Source: Fimousia sp036311565 (GTDB lineage: Bacteria; Bacillota; Clostridia; Lachnospirales; Lachnospiraceae). From it: a stretch of DNA of 64,000 nt. The stretch lies in the NCBI GenBank assembly GCA_036311565.1, contig JAXJPR010000008.1, positions 1-64,000 on the forward strand. Reading direction: 5' to 3'. Positions 17,725 through 26,974 of the stretch are shown piece after piece. Every line of letters starts with the position of its first letter. Within the stretch, counting starts at the first letter, position 1. The notes under the pieces are model-generated. The model was not told the DNA's origin and made no database searches. It was given only the letters and a program-made list of their open reading frames with translations. The translations under genes were made by a program, and so were the position numbers.

Positions 17725-19212
17725 ATGATGAGTCTTTTAAATATGACTGCAGTGGAATTGGGCAAGAAAATCAAAGCGGGAGAAGTTACCGTTGTAGATG
17801 CCTGTAAAACTGCATTAGAACAAATCAAAGCAACAGAAAAAGAATTAAACTGTTATGTACAGGTATTGGACGAAGCACAGATTATGGAACGTGCTGCCAA
17901 GGTTCAGGAACAGATCGATGCAGGTATTTTGAACGGACCTTTAGCAGGTGTACCAGTAGCAATTAAAGATAATATGTGTACAGAAGGAATTACAACGACT
18001 TGTAGTTCTAAGATTTTATATAATTTCAAACCAACTTTTAGTTCAGAGGCGGTAATCAATCTGGAAAAAGAAGGGGCAGTTATTTTAGGAAAGACCAATA
18101 TGGATGAATTTGCCATGGGAAGTACCACAGAAACTTCTTATTTTGGCGAAACAAAAAATCCATGGAATCAAGAACATGTACCAGGAGGATCTTCTGGTGG
18201 TTCTGCAGCAGCAGTTGCAGCAGGAGAATGTTTTTATGCATTAGGATCTGATACCGGTGGATCTATTCGACAGCCTGCATCTTTTTGTGGAATTGTTGGT
18301 ATGAAACCTACTTATGGAACGGTATCCCGTTACGGGTTAATTGCGTATGGTTCTTCTTTAGATCAGATTGGACCTATGACTAAAGATGTTACAGACTGTG
18401 CAGCAGTTCTAGAAGCAATTGCTTCCTATGATCCAAAAGATTCTACATCATTTAAACGGGATGACTATGATTTTATGTCTGCATTAGTAGATGATGTCAA
18501 AGGATTAAAAATCGGAATTCCAAAAGATTATTTTGCAGAAGGTCTGGATGGAGAGGTAAAAGAAGCTGTATTAGGGGCAGTAAAAGTGCTAGAAGAAAAA
18601 GGTGCGATTGTAGAAGAATTTGATCTTAACATGGTTCCTTATGCAATTCCTGCATATTATGTCATTGCATCTGCAGAGGCAAGCTCCAATTTATCCCGTT
18701 TTGACGGAGTAAAATATGGTTATCGTTCCGAAGAAATCACAGGTCTTCATAATATGTATAAAAAAACACGTTCCGAAGGATTTGGAGCAGAAGTAAAACG
18801 TCGTATTATGCTGGGATCTTTTGTATTAAGTTCTGGTTATTATGATGCTTATTACTTAAAAGCGCTTCGTACAAAAGCATTGATCAAAAAAGAATTCGAT
18901 CAGGCATTTGAAAAATATGACATTATCATTGGACCAGCAGCGCCAACAACTGCGCCAAAATTAGGAGACAGCTTAAGTGATCCTTTGAAAATGTATTTAG
19001 GTGATATTTATACGATTTCTGTAAACCTTGCAGGTCTTCCAGGAATCAGTGTACCTTGCGGAAGAGATAAACATGGACTTCCAATTGGTATTCAGATGAT
19101 TGCAGACTGTTTTAAAGAAAAAACACTGATTCAGGCTGCATATTCTTATGAACAGGCAAGAGGTGCATTTGATGTCTGTCCTGCACAGAAAGGAGCGAAT
19201 GAAAATGTCTAA
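17725..19212 (+). CDS. gatA: Asp/Glu-tRNA amidotransferase subunit A (amidase)
   Basis: The glutaminase subunit that releases ammonia for transamidation. It is a 495-residue amidase-signature protein. The catalytic Lys is in VPVAIKDNM near residue 81, the cis-Ser is in GGSSGGSAAAVAAG, and the nucleophile Ser is in GSDTGGSIRQPASFCG, near residue 180. The start is ATG 17725 or 17728 behind AGGAGG. It overlaps gatB by 8 bases. Confidence 0.96.
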   Translation: MMSLLNMTAVELGKKIKAGEVTVVDACKTALEQIKATEKELNCYVQVLDEAQIMERAAKVQEQIDAGILNGPLAGVPVAIKDNMCTEGITTTCSSKILYNFKPTFSSEAVINLEKEGAVILGKTNMDEFAMGSTTETSYFGETKNPWNQEHVPGGSSGGSAAAVAAGECFYALGSDTGGSIRQPASFCGIVGMKPTYGTVSRYGLIAYGSSLDQIGPMTKDVTDCAAVLEAIASYDPKDSTSFKRDDYDFMSALVDDVKGLKIGIPKDYFAEGLDGEVKEAVLGAVKVLEEKGAIVEEFDLNMVPYAIPAYYVIASAEASSNLSRFDGVKYGYRSEEITGLHNMYKKTRSEGFGAEVKRRIMLGSFVLSSGYYDAYYLKALRTKALIKKEFDQAFEKYDIIIGPAAPTTAPKLGDSLSDPLKMYLGDIYTISVNLAGLPGISVPCGRDKHGLPIGIQMIADCFKEKTLIQAAYSYEQARGAFDVCPAQKGANENV

Positions 19213-20638
19213 ACATTACGAAACTGTCATTGGGCTGGAGGTCCATGTTGAATTGGCAACAAAAACGAAAATTTTCTGCTCCTGCAGCACTGAATTTGGA
19301 GGAGCACCAAATACACATACCTGCCCTGTATGTACTGGAATGCCGGGATCATTGCCAGTATTAAATAAACAGGTAGTAGAATATGCGATGGCAGTTGGGC
19401 TGGCAACCAACTGTGATATTACACAAAATTGTAAATTTGATAGAAAAAATTATTTCTATCCAGATAATCCACAGAACTATCAGATTTCACAGTTATATCT
19501 GCCAATTTGCCGAAATGGGCATGTGGATATCGAAGTAGAAGGCAAGAAGAAATCTATTCGTATCCATGAAATTCATATGGAAGAAGATGCGGGGAAACTG
19601 ATTCATGATCCAGTAACGGATTGTTCTTTGGTAGATTTTAACCGTTCCGGTGTACCTTTGATTGAAATTGTATCCGAACCAGATATGCGTTCGGCAGAAG
19701 AAGTCATTGCTTATCTGGAAAAGCTGCGTCTGATTATCCAGTATCTGGGTGCTTCTGACTGTAAATTACAGGAAGGTTCCATGAGAGCAGATGTAAACTT
19801 ATCTGTTCGTGAATATGGTTCTGAAGAATTTGGTACAAGAACAGAGATGAAGAACTTAAACTCTTTTAAAGCCATTGCAAGAGCCATTGAAGGCGAAACA
19901 GAACGTCAGATTGACTTATTAGAAGATGGAAAACAAGTTATTCAGGAAACAAGAAGATGGGATGATGAAGAAGAATATTCTTACCCTATGCGTTCCAAAG
20001 AAGATGCACAGGATTATCGTTATTTTCCAGATCCAGACCTGGTACCAGTTATTATCAGTGATGAGTGGCTTGCACAGGTAAAAGAACGTCAGCCAGAATT
20101 AAGAGATGAAAAAATGCTTCGCTATAAAGAAGAATATGGTCTTCCAGAATATGATATCGATATCATTACAGCATCTAAGCATTTAGCAGATTTATTTGAA
20201 GAAACCAATGATTTAGTAAAGAAACCAAAAGAAGTTTCTAACTGGCTGATGGGAGAGACCATGCGACTTGTCAAAGACCATGATATGGATGTAGATCAAA
20301 TCGCATTTTCTCCAGAACATCTGGCAAAATTGATTGAAATGGTAGATGGCGGAGCCATTAATAGAAAAGTTGCAAAACAGGTATTTGAAGAAATTTTCAA
20401 GGATGACGTGGAACCAGAAAGCTATGTAGAAAAATATGGATTAAAATCTATGAATGACGAAGGTGCCCTTCGTGCAACCATTGAAGAAATTGTAGCAAAG
20501 AATCCTCAGTCTGTGGAAGATTATCATGCCGGAAAGAAAAAAGCCATTGGATTTTTGGTTGGTCAGACTATGCGTGCTACTCAGGGAAAGGCAGATCCTG
20601 GAATGGTAAATAAGATTTTAAAAGAAATCTTGGATTAG
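19205..20638 (+). CDS. gatB: Asp/Glu-tRNA amidotransferase subunit B
   Basis: The kinase/transamidase subunit that activates the misacylated Glu- or Asp-tRNA. It opens with KHYETVIGLEVHVELATKTKIFCSC and keeps CPVCTGMPGSLPVLN, NFDRKNYFYPDNPQNYQISQ-like and SLVDFNRSGVPLIEIVSEPDM motifs. The C-terminal helical and YqeY domain (tail) ends near KADPGMVNKILKEILD. ATG 19205, with GGAGCG upstream, gives 477 residues of normal length. In-frame ATGs further upstream lie inside gatA. Confidence 0.96.
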   Translation: MSKHYETVIGLEVHVELATKTKIFCSCSTEFGGAPNTHTCPVCTGMPGSLPVLNKQVVEYAMAVGLATNCDITQNCKFDRKNYFYPDNPQNYQISQLYLPICRNGHVDIEVEGKKKSIRIHEIHMEEDAGKLIHDPVTDCSLVDFNRSGVPLIEIVSEPDMRSAEEVIAYLEKLRLIIQYLGASDCKLQEGSMRADVNLSVREYGSEEFGTRTEMKNLNSFKAIARAIEGETERQIDLLEDGKQVIQETRRWDDEEEYSYPMRSKEDAQDYRYFPDPDLVPVIISDEWLAQVKERQPELRDEKMLRYKEEYGLPEYDIDIITASKHLADLFEETNDLVKKPKEVSNWLMGETMRLVKDHDMDVDQIAFSPEHLAKLIEMVDGGAINRKVAKQVFEEIFKDDVEPESYVEKYGLKSMNDEGALRATIEEIVAKNPQSVEDYHAGKKKAIGFLVGQTMRATQGKADPGMVNKILKEILD

Positions 20639-20652
20639 GCAAAGAAAAAATA

Positions 20653-20680
20653 TTGACAAGTTTTTTTATAATGTTATAAT
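20653..20680 (+). promoter_or_regulatory. Promoter of the thrS T-box transcript
   Basis: TTGACA (20653-20658) and TATAAT (20675-20680) are separated by 16 bases, directly before the T-box leader. Confidence 0.8.
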
Positions 20681-20686
20681 GGACCA

Positions 20687-20965
20687 AGAAAATATTTTCA
20701 AAATAATTGTATTAATACGTTGATGAGAAGAGTACGTATAAGGAAACTGCCAGAGAGAAAGTGTCATGGGCTGAAAGCACTTTTCGGTGAAATTATATGG
20801 AAAACTACCTCGGAGTGGCTCTAATCAAGCCCGGCTGACACCGTTATCGTCAAAAAAGTGGTTTTATGTATGAAGCATTCATACAATCTGAAACAATCAG
20901 GGTGGAACCGCGGGTCAATAAAGATACTCGCCCCTTACAGATTTGCGTCTGTAAGGGGTTTTTGT
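20687..20965 (+). ncRNA. T-box riboswitch (threonine) of thrS
   Basis: The 351-base gap between gatB and thrS is filled by this leader. The diagnostic T-box AGGGTGGAACCGCG lies at 20899-20912 and contains the TGGA that pairs with an uncharged tRNA 3' end. The terminator stem is CCCCTTACAG (20931-20940) with CTGTAAGGGG (20949-20958), followed by five T residues. Stem I carries a GAGAGAAAG (AGTA/AGAGA-type) element. Its specifier region reads AAAACTACCTCGGAGTGG near 20811. It contains ACT and ACC in the same register, and both are threonine codons. Uncharged tRNA-Thr should prevent termination and raise thrS expression. Confidence 0.93.
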
Positions 20966-20989
20966 ATTTCTAAAAAAGGAGAATGAAGA

Positions 20990-22948
20990 ATGATTATTAC
21001 ATTAAAAGATGGATCAAAAAAAGAATATGATTCCCCTATGTCTGTGTTAGATATTGCGTCCGATATCAGCGCTGGATTAGGAAGAATGGCCTGTGCTGGT
21101 GAAGTTGATGGGCAGGTCGTGGATTTAAGAACGATTGTAGATAAAGATTGTGAATTAAATATTTTAACATTTGACAATAGTGACAAAGGAAAAGATGCTT
21201 TCCGACATACTGCATCTCACGTACTGGCACAGGCAGTAAAACGTCTGTATCCAGATGCAAAATGCGCCATTGGACCAGCTATTGAAAATGGTTTCTATTA
21301 CGATTTTGATATGCCTTCTTTAAACAGAGAAGATTTAGATAAAATCGAAAAAGAGATGAAAAAAGTTATCAAGGAAAATCATAAATTAGAATGCTTTACT
21401 CTTCCCAGAGAAGAAGCAATTGCACTGATGAAAGAAAAAAATGAACCATATAAAATAGAATTGATTGAGGATCTTCCGGAAGATGCAGTGATTTCTTTCT
21501 ATAAACAGGGAGAATTTACAGATCTTTGTGCAGGACCTCATCTTATGAGTACAAAGGCAATCAAAGCCTTCAAATTAACTTCTGCATCTGGCGCATACTG
21601 GAGAGGAAGCGAAAAAAATAAGATGCTGACTCGTATTTACGGAACTGCATATACAAAAAAAGCAGATTTAGAAGAACGTCTTGTTTATCTGGAAAATATT
21701 AAGAATCGCGACCATAATAAATTAGGCCGTGAAATGGAATTATTTACAACCGTAGATGTTATTGGCCAGGGACTTCCATTAATGATGCCAAAAGGACAAA
21801 AAATCATTCAGACAATGCAAAGATGGATTGAAGATCTGGAAGATAATGAATGGGGCTATGTAAGAACAAAAACTCCATTAATGGCAAAATCTGATCTATA
21901 TAAAATTTCTGGACACTGGGATCATTATAAAGATGGAATGTTTGTTCTTGGAGATGAGGAAAAGGATAAAGAAGTGATGGCACTTCGTCCAATGACATGT
22001 CCATTTCAGTATTATGTATATAAAAATTCCCAGAAATCTTACCGAGACCTTCCAATTCGTTATGGTGAAACATCTACATTATTCAGAAATGAAGATTCAG
22101 GAGAAATGCATGGATTGACTCGTGTTCGTCAGTTTACAATTTCTGAAGGACATCTAATTGTACGTCCGGACCAGATGGTAGAAGAATTTAAAGGTTGTCT
22201 GGCATTGGCAAAACATTGTCTGACAACATTGGGATTAGAAGAAGATGTTACTTATCATCTTTCAAAATGGGATCCTGATAACAAAGAAAAATATATCGGA
22301 GAACCAGAGGTCTGGGAAGAAACACAGCAGCATATCCGTGACGTCTTAACAGAATTAGACATCGATTTTGTGGAAGATGTAGGGGAAGCAGCGTTTTATG
22401 GACCAAAAGTTGACATCAATGCGAAGAATGTATATGGAAAAGAAGATACAATGATCACCATTCAGTGGGATGCTCTTTTAGCTGAACAGTTCGATATGTA
22501 TTATATTGATAAAAATGGTGATAAAGTTCGTCCATATATCATTCACAGAACAAGTATTGGATGTTATGAAAGAACATTGGCATGGCTGATTGAAAAATAC
22601 GAAGGTTTATTTCCAACATGGTTATGTCCAGAACAGGTAAGAATTCTGCCTATTTCTGAAAAATATATGGATTATGCAAAACAGGTAGAAAAAGAATGTA
22701 AAGCAAATGGAATTTTAGTAACTGTAGACGGACGTTCTGAAAAAATCGGATATAAGATTCGTGAAGCAAGATTGAATAAGGTTCCATACATGTTAGTAGT
22801 TGGAGCTAAAGAAGAAGAAGAAGGAAAAGTATCTGTAAGAAGCCGATTCTTAGGAGATGAAGGTTCCAAAGACTTACAGGTATTTATTGATGATATCTGC
22901 AGAGAAATCCGTACAAAGGAAATCAGAAAAATCGAAGTTCAGAATTAA
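20990..22948 (+). CDS. thrS: Threonyl-tRNA synthetase
   Basis: A class II synthetase of 652 residues. The N-terminal TGS domain (about 1-60, MIITLKDGSKKEYDSPMSVLDIA) precedes the editing domain with HTASHVLAQAVKRLYPDA. The catalytic core includes MTCPFQYYVYKN, RYGETSTLFRNEDSGEMHGLTRVRQFT and the motif 3 HRTSIGCYERTLAWLIE. A C-terminal anticodon-binding domain follows. An AGGAG lies ten bases before the ATG. Expression is controlled by the T-box described above. Confidence 0.97.
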   Translation: MIITLKDGSKKEYDSPMSVLDIASDISAGLGRMACAGEVDGQVVDLRTIVDKDCELNILTFDNSDKGKDAFRHTASHVLAQAVKRLYPDAKCAIGPAIENGFYYDFDMPSLNREDLDKIEKEMKKVIKENHKLECFTLPREEAIALMKEKNEPYKIELIEDLPEDAVISFYKQGEFTDLCAGPHLMSTKAIKAFKLTSASGAYWRGSEKNKMLTRIYGTAYTKKADLEERLVYLENIKNRDHNKLGREMELFTTVDVIGQGLPLMMPKGQKIIQTMQRWIEDLEDNEWGYVRTKTPLMAKSDLYKISGHWDHYKDGMFVLGDEEKDKEVMALRPMTCPFQYYVYKNSQKSYRDLPIRYGETSTLFRNEDSGEMHGLTRVRQFTISEGHLIVRPDQMVEEFKGCLALAKHCLTTLGLEEDVTYHLSKWDPDNKEKYIGEPEVWEETQQHIRDVLTELDIDFVEDVGEAAFYGPKVDINAKNVYGKEDTMITIQWDALLAEQFDMYYIDKNGDKVRPYIIHRTSIGCYERTLAWLIEKYEGLFPTWLCPEQVRILPISEKYMDYAKQVEKECKANGILVTVDGRSEKIGYKIREARLNKVPYMLVVGAKEEEEGKVSVRSRFLGDEGSKDLQVFIDDICREIRTKEIRKIEVQN

Positions 22949-22998
22949 TCAATTGCATAAGATGATATACAAAAAGTCATAAGAATGGGGGAAATGAA

Positions 22999-23871
22999 AT
23001 GACAATATTGGCTTACCAGGTATTTTATGCAGTGGTAAAAGAACGAAGTTTTCAAAAGGCAGCAGAATCTTTGAATTTAACACCTTCCGCCATTAGTCAT
23101 ACCATTTCTTCCATGGAAAAAGAACTTGGTTTTCCCCTATTTGTCCGAAGCAAACAGGGGGTACAGCTGACGGGATATGGAGAAAGTCTGCGGCCGTATA
23201 TTTTTAATGTGCTGCAAAGCGAAGATTCTCTTCAGGAAGCCATTGCACAGATGAACGGTCTGGAAAGAGGAACGGTAAAAATTGGTGCATTCAATAGTAT
23301 TTGCACTACATTGCTTCCACAGCTCATAAAATCTTTCCGTAAACTTCATCCGTCCATTGAAATTGAAGTATACCAGGGAACTTATGATGATGTATTAAAA
23401 TGGATTAAGAATGGAACCGTAGATCTGGGATTTTTGTCTATTTCCAGTGCTGGGGGACTTCCGATTATTCCATTATTTAAGGACCGGCTGGTATCCGTTA
23501 TGCCAAAAGGCACGGATGTTGGAGACAAACATTATGTAAGAATGGAAGAGTTAAGGGGAAAAGGTTTTGTATCCCAGAGAGAAAGTACCGATGCGGATAT
23601 TCAAAATCTTTTGAAAAAATATGATGTAGAAGTGCAGTCCAATTGTCATGTGGTGGATGACCAGTCTACCATTGCCATGGTAGAAAGTGGACTTGGTATT
23701 TGTATTATGCCGTCCTTACTGATGTCTACCATGAGAAGCGATGTGGATATTTATCCAATTGAACCACCAGAATATCGTGTAATTGGTATTTGTACGAAAA
23801 AAGAAATGGTAATCTCACCTGCGGTCAACAGCATGCGTGAGCATATATTAGAAAATTTGAAAGAATTGTAA
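22999..23871 (+). CDS. LysR-family transcriptional regulator
   Basis: The 290-residue protein has the standard N-terminal winged helix (SFQKAAESLNLTPSAISHTISSMEKELGFPLFVRSKQGVQLTGYG, about residues 14-58). A periplasmic-binding-protein-like effector domain follows (VKIGAFNSICTTLLPQLIKSFRKLHPSIEIEVYQG). It lies 50 bases after thrS in the same direction with no terminator between. The next gene is convergent, so there is no divergent target of the usual LysR kind and its regulon cannot be guessed from position. The ATG is preceded by a GGGGGA site. Confidence 0.92.
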   Translation: MTILAYQVFYAVVKERSFQKAAESLNLTPSAISHTISSMEKELGFPLFVRSKQGVQLTGYGESLRPYIFNVLQSEDSLQEAIAQMNGLERGTVKIGAFNSICTTLLPQLIKSFRKLHPSIEIEVYQGTYDDVLKWIKNGTVDLGFLSISSAGGLPIIPLFKDRLVSVMPKGTDVGDKHYVRMEELRGKGFVSQRESTDADIQNLLKKYDVEVQSNCHVVDDQSTIAMVESGLGICIMPSLLMSTMRSDVDIYPIEPPEYRVIGICTKKEMVISPAVNSMREHILENLKEL

Positions 23872-23897
23872 AAGGGGCTTGTATGAGCCCCTTTTCT
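23871..23897. terminator. Bidirectional terminator between lysR-type gene and mutarotase
   Basis: AAAGGGGCT (23871-23879) pairs with AGCCCCTTT (23886-23894) and continues into T-rich sequence. Both flanking genes converge on it. Confidence 0.85.
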
Positions 23898-23900
23898 TTA

Positions 23901-24776
23901 CTATATAATGGAAATACTATAAGTGATCACTTCTGTTTTTCCAGGTTCTAATAATTTAACGCCGCGTTTGTGCTCAAAAATATCATCTTCGCTGGACATG
24001 GTAGCGGTTCCACTCCAAGGCTCTAATGCAATAAAAGGACCATCGTTTGCACTGCTCCAAATCTGGAAGAAGTCAAATCCTTTAAAGTCTATGCGAACAC
24101 CATGTTGAGAATCTTTGTGGCGAAGAATTGCATAAGTGGAACGAGGATATTCTAAACAAATGGCATCCTGATAAAATAAATCATGTGTTAAAGGTAAGAT
24201 AGAACGATTATCAAAACGCAAAGTCCGTTTTTCGTCTAATAAAAGTCCAGAATCACTGATGGTTGGACAGTTGGCATATTCTGGAGCTTCCATTTCTACA
24301 ACATAATCTTCGAACTTTTCACCTTTGTGCATCGGACAGTTAAAACCAGGATGGCCTCCAATAAAGAAAGGCATGGTCTCATCACCAGTATTGGTCACGA
24401 TATGATTTAAAATCAGGCGGTTATCTTCCACTTTGTAATTCATCTGAAGAGAAAATGGAAATGGATATGCTTCTAAAGTTTCGTCATCAGATACTAATTC
24501 TAATGTTACTTCTGTGTCGGTCTTACTTTTTAAAGTAAATGGTCGTCTTCTTGCAAATCCATGACGTGCCAGTGTAACGGTCTTTCCGTTTAATAATGTT
24601 GCATTTCCATCACGAAGGCATCCGCAGATTGGAAACATAATTGGTGCCTGTCCGAACCAGTAAGCTGGTTCACCCTGCCATAAATATTCGGTTTCATCCT
24701 GTATAATAGAAGTGATACCAGCACCAAAAGAATCAATAGTTACAGTTAAATTGTCAGATTGAATGGTATGTTTCAT
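23901..24776 (-). CDS. Aldose 1-epimerase family protein (LacX-like)
   Basis: A 291-residue galactose-mutarotase superfamily protein of the LacX branch. Recognisable residues are GAGITSI, WFGQAPIMFPICGCLRDG, the substrate-loop HGFARRRPF, the catalytic His region GGHPGFNCP, and the C-terminal Glu in FIALEPWSGT. It would interconvert sugar anomers, and the sugar is not evident. The minus-strand start has AAGGAG and an extended -10 promoter upstream. No sugar transport genes are adjacent. Confidence 0.88.
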   Translation of the reverse strand: MKHTIQSDNLTVTIDSFGAGITSIIQDETEYLWQGEPAYWFGQAPIMFPICGCLRDGNATLLNGKTVTLARHGFARRRPFTLKSKTDTEVTLELVSDDETLEAYPFPFSLQMNYKVEDNRLILNHIVTNTGDETMPFFIGGHPGFNCPMHKGEKFEDYVVEMEAPEYANCPTISDSGLLLDEKRTLRFDNRSILPLTHDLFYQDAICLEYPRSTYAILRHKDSQHGVRIDFKGFDFFQIWSSANDGPFIALEPWSGTATMSSEDDIFEHKRGVKLLEPGKTEVITYSISII

Positions 24777-24819
24777 AGTATTTTTCTCCTTCTAAATATT
24801 TTCGATCCTGATTTTCTTT

Positions 24820-24828
24820 ATTATATCA
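24820..24828 (-). promoter_or_regulatory. Extended -10 promoter of the mutarotase gene
   Basis: On the minus strand TGA-TATAAT fits TGn-TATAAT (24828-24820). No good -35 is seen, which is common for extended -10 promoters. Confidence 0.5.
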
Positions 24829-24889
24829 TAGATTGATTTTATTGAGGAAGAAAAATGGATTTGCAGCATATAAAATTTGTAAAAATATG

Positions 24890-24986
24890 TTTATCGTACA
24901 AAAAGAGGAGAGTATTTTTTGTAAATATACGATAAAACCACAGAACCTTCAAACGGAATGAAATTTTTACATCCTGTTTGAAGGTT
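24890..24986 (+). other. Two consecutive hairpins in the mutarotase-prfC gap, function unknown
   Basis: This lies in a 404-base gene-free stretch (24777-25180). Hairpin 1 pairs TTTATCGTA (24890-24898) with TACGATAAA (24928-24936). Hairpin 2 is longer: 24944-24960 pairs with 24970-24986 over 17 positions with one wobble and one mismatch and a 9-base loop, followed by TTCTG rather than a long T run. Neither flanking gene would be read into them from its own promoter in an obvious way. They could belong to a small RNA, a terminator of one, or a decayed repeat. The rest of the gap holds only the two promoters noted separately. Confidence 0.5.
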
Positions 24987-25011
24987 TTCTGCTGGTTAAG
25001 AAAGAATCTGG

Positions 25012-25040
25012 TTGCGTATCTAGCTCCAAAATGATATTAT
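25012..25040 (+). promoter_or_regulatory. Probable promoter of prfC
   Basis: TTGCGT (25012-25017) and TATTAT (25035-25040) have a 17-base spacer, and TGA before the -10 adds an extended element. The leader of about 130 bases contains a small GTTGC/GCAAC hairpin near 25090. Confidence 0.5.
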
Positions 25041-25180
25041 TTTGAATAGAGTGCAATTTTTGGGCACAATATGAGTTTAAAGGAAGAACGTTGCTGGCTT
25101 TTGGCAACAATGCAAGAAAATGTAAAAGTTACTAGGCAGCTTATCAATCAGGATTAGAGTTTAAATAAATGGAGGAAGAT

Positions 25181-26773
25181 ATGAGTCAGATAAAAGATGA
25201 AATTAATAAGCGAAGAACCTTTGCGATTATTTCCCATCCGGATGCGGGAAAAACAACACTGACAGAAAAGTTCTTGTTATATGGTGGGGCCATCAATACC
25301 GCTGGTTCCGTAAAAGGAAAAGCCAATTCTAAACATGCAGTTTCTGACTGGATGGAAATTGAAAAACAGAGAGGGATTTCTGTTACATCCTCTGTTTTAC
25401 AGTTCCAGTATGATGATTTCTGCATCAATATTCTGGATACACCAGGACATGAGGACTTCTCAGAAGATACGTATCGTACATTGATGGCTGCCGATTCTGC
25501 AGTTATGGTCATTGATGCTTCTAAAGGGGTAGAAAAACAGACAATCAAGTTATTTAAAGTTTGTACAATGCGTAATATTCCTATTTTTACATTTATTAAT
25601 AAAATGGACCGGGAAGCCAATGATACCTTTGATTTGCTGGATGAAATTGAACAGGTGTTAGGCATTGAAACATGTCCAATCAACTGGCCAATTGGTTCCG
25701 GAAAAGAATTCAAAGGGGTCTATGAAAGAGATGAAAAGCAGATTTCAACATTTGAAGCCGTTTCTACTGGAGGGGCAAAAGAAGCCAAAACGACCCGTGT
25801 AGATATAGAATCTCAAGAAGCGCTGGAAATCATCGGAGAAGACCGCTATGAGCAGCTGACAGAAGAAATCGAATTGTTAGATGGAGCCGCTCATCCATAT
25901 GATCTTGAAAAAATCAGAGAAGGAAAATTAACTCCTGTATTCTTTGGTTCTGCACTTACTAACTTTGGGGTAGAAACATTCTTAAAACACTTTTTAAAGA
26001 TGACAACTTCTCCATTGCCACGTTTATCAAAAGGAGAATCTATCGATCCAGTAGATAATAATTTCTCTGCTTTTGTCTTTAAAATTCAGGCAAATATGAA
26101 CAAAGCCCACAGAGACCGAATTGCATTTATGAGAATTTGTTCTGGTAAATTTGAAGCCGGAATGGAAGTCAAACATATGCAGAGCGGTAAGAAAATGAGA
26201 TTATCACAGCCACAACAGATCATGGCTCAGGACCGTAAAATTGTGGAGGAAGCATATGCAGGAGATATTATCGGAGTCTTTGATCCGGGAGTATTCTCCA
26301 TTGGAGATACCGTATGCCTTGGAAAAGATGGGTTTGTGTATGAAGGAATTCCAACCTTTGCACCAGAACATTTTGCAAGAATTGTTCAATTAGATACGAT
26401 GAAAAGAAAACAGTTTGTAAAAGGGGTAAATCAGATCGCACAGGAAGGAGCCATTCAGATCTTCCAGGAACATGAAGCCGGATATGCAGAAATTATTGTC
26501 GGCGTAGTAGGAACTTTGCAGTTTGATGTATTAAAATTTCGTTTGAAGAATGAGTACGGATGTGACATCCGTTTAGAACCTCTTCCATATGAATCTATTC
26601 GCTGGATCAAAGATAAAGAAACTGATATGAGCAAATTAAAAGGTGTTTCTGAAGTGAAAAAGGTACGAGACATGAAGGGCAATCCATTGCTGTTATTTAA
26701 AAATGAATGGAGCATTCGTTTTGTCTTAGAACGAAATGAAGGGTTGGAATTAATTGAATTTGACAAAGATTAA
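25181..26773 (+). CDS. prfC: Peptide chain release factor 3
   Basis: A translational GTPase that recycles RF1/RF2 after termination. The 530-residue protein has G1 ISHPDAGKTTLTEK near residue 18, the effector region KQRGISVTSSV, G3 DTPGHEDFSEDTYR and G4 NKMDR. RF3-specific elements include CPINWPIGSGKEFKGVYER and the C-terminal domain PLPYESIRWI. ATG 25181 is chosen because GGAGGAAG at 25171-25178 is correctly spaced. ATG 25169 would leave that site inside the gene. It is monocistronic, since a strong promoter follows. Confidence 0.95.
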   Translation: MSQIKDEINKRRTFAIISHPDAGKTTLTEKFLLYGGAINTAGSVKGKANSKHAVSDWMEIEKQRGISVTSSVLQFQYDDFCINILDTPGHEDFSEDTYRTLMAADSAVMVIDASKGVEKQTIKLFKVCTMRNIPIFTFINKMDREANDTFDLLDEIEQVLGIETCPINWPIGSGKEFKGVYERDEKQISTFEAVSTGGAKEAKTTRVDIESQEALEIIGEDRYEQLTEEIELLDGAAHPYDLEKIREGKLTPVFFGSALTNFGVETFLKHFLKMTTSPLPRLSKGESIDPVDNNFSAFVFKIQANMNKAHRDRIAFMRICSGKFEAGMEVKHMQSGKKMRLSQPQQIMAQDRKIVEEAYAGDIIGVFDPGVFSIGDTVCLGKDGFVYEGIPTFAPEHFARIVQLDTMKRKQFVKGVNQIAQEGAIQIFQEHEAGYAEIIVGVVGTLQFDVLKFRLKNEYGCDIRLEPLPYESIRWIKDKETDMSKLKGVSEVKKVRDMKGNPLLLFKNEWSIRFVLERNEGLELIEFDKD

Positions 26774-26781
26774 GAAAGATG

Positions 26782-26810
26782 TTGACAAAAAATATTTGGT
26801 ATGATATTAT
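26782..26810 (+). promoter_or_regulatory. Promoter of the infC-rpmI-rplT operon
   Basis: TTGACA (26782-26787) and TATTAT (26805-26810) have a 17-base spacer, with TGA before the -10. It lies immediately after the prfC stop. Confidence 0.8.
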
Positions 26811-26816
26811 GTCATA

Positions 26817-26957
26817 GGTTGTAAAACAACAAACAACAAAGAAGAGTATCCACTCTCACCTTAGCACGTATTGGTGACTCGGGTTAATATTTAAGAAATG
26901 ATACATTCATCATGCTTGAATCAGATAGTGGATAGTCTATAACTATCCACTTTTTTT
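26817..26957 (+). ncRNA. infC operon leader with terminator and possible antiterminator (L20/infC-leader type)
   Basis: The leader ends in a terminator: AGTGGATAGT (26927-26936) pairs with ACTATCCACT (26942-26951), followed by six or more T residues just before the infC ribosome site. Upstream, TATCCACT at 26847-26854 is complementary to AGTGGATA of the terminator's left arm, so the two pairings exclude each other. In Bacillus a leader before infC-rpmI-rplT is repressed by ribosomal protein L20 through such a terminator. The same logic is likely here, but the L20 contact site is not shown. Confidence 0.75.
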
Positions 26958-26974
26958 ATTGGAGGTGCAATACT

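Noticed and set aside
24941..24990. Strong hairpin read as an ordinary terminator of a neighbouring gene
   Set aside because: Both flanking genes are transcribed away from it, so it cannot serve either. It is kept as an unexplained element.
25071..25157. Possible 28-codon leader peptide before prfC
   Set aside because: ATG and stop are present but only a poor GGG lies upstream, and there is no sign of conservation or a regulatory codon run.
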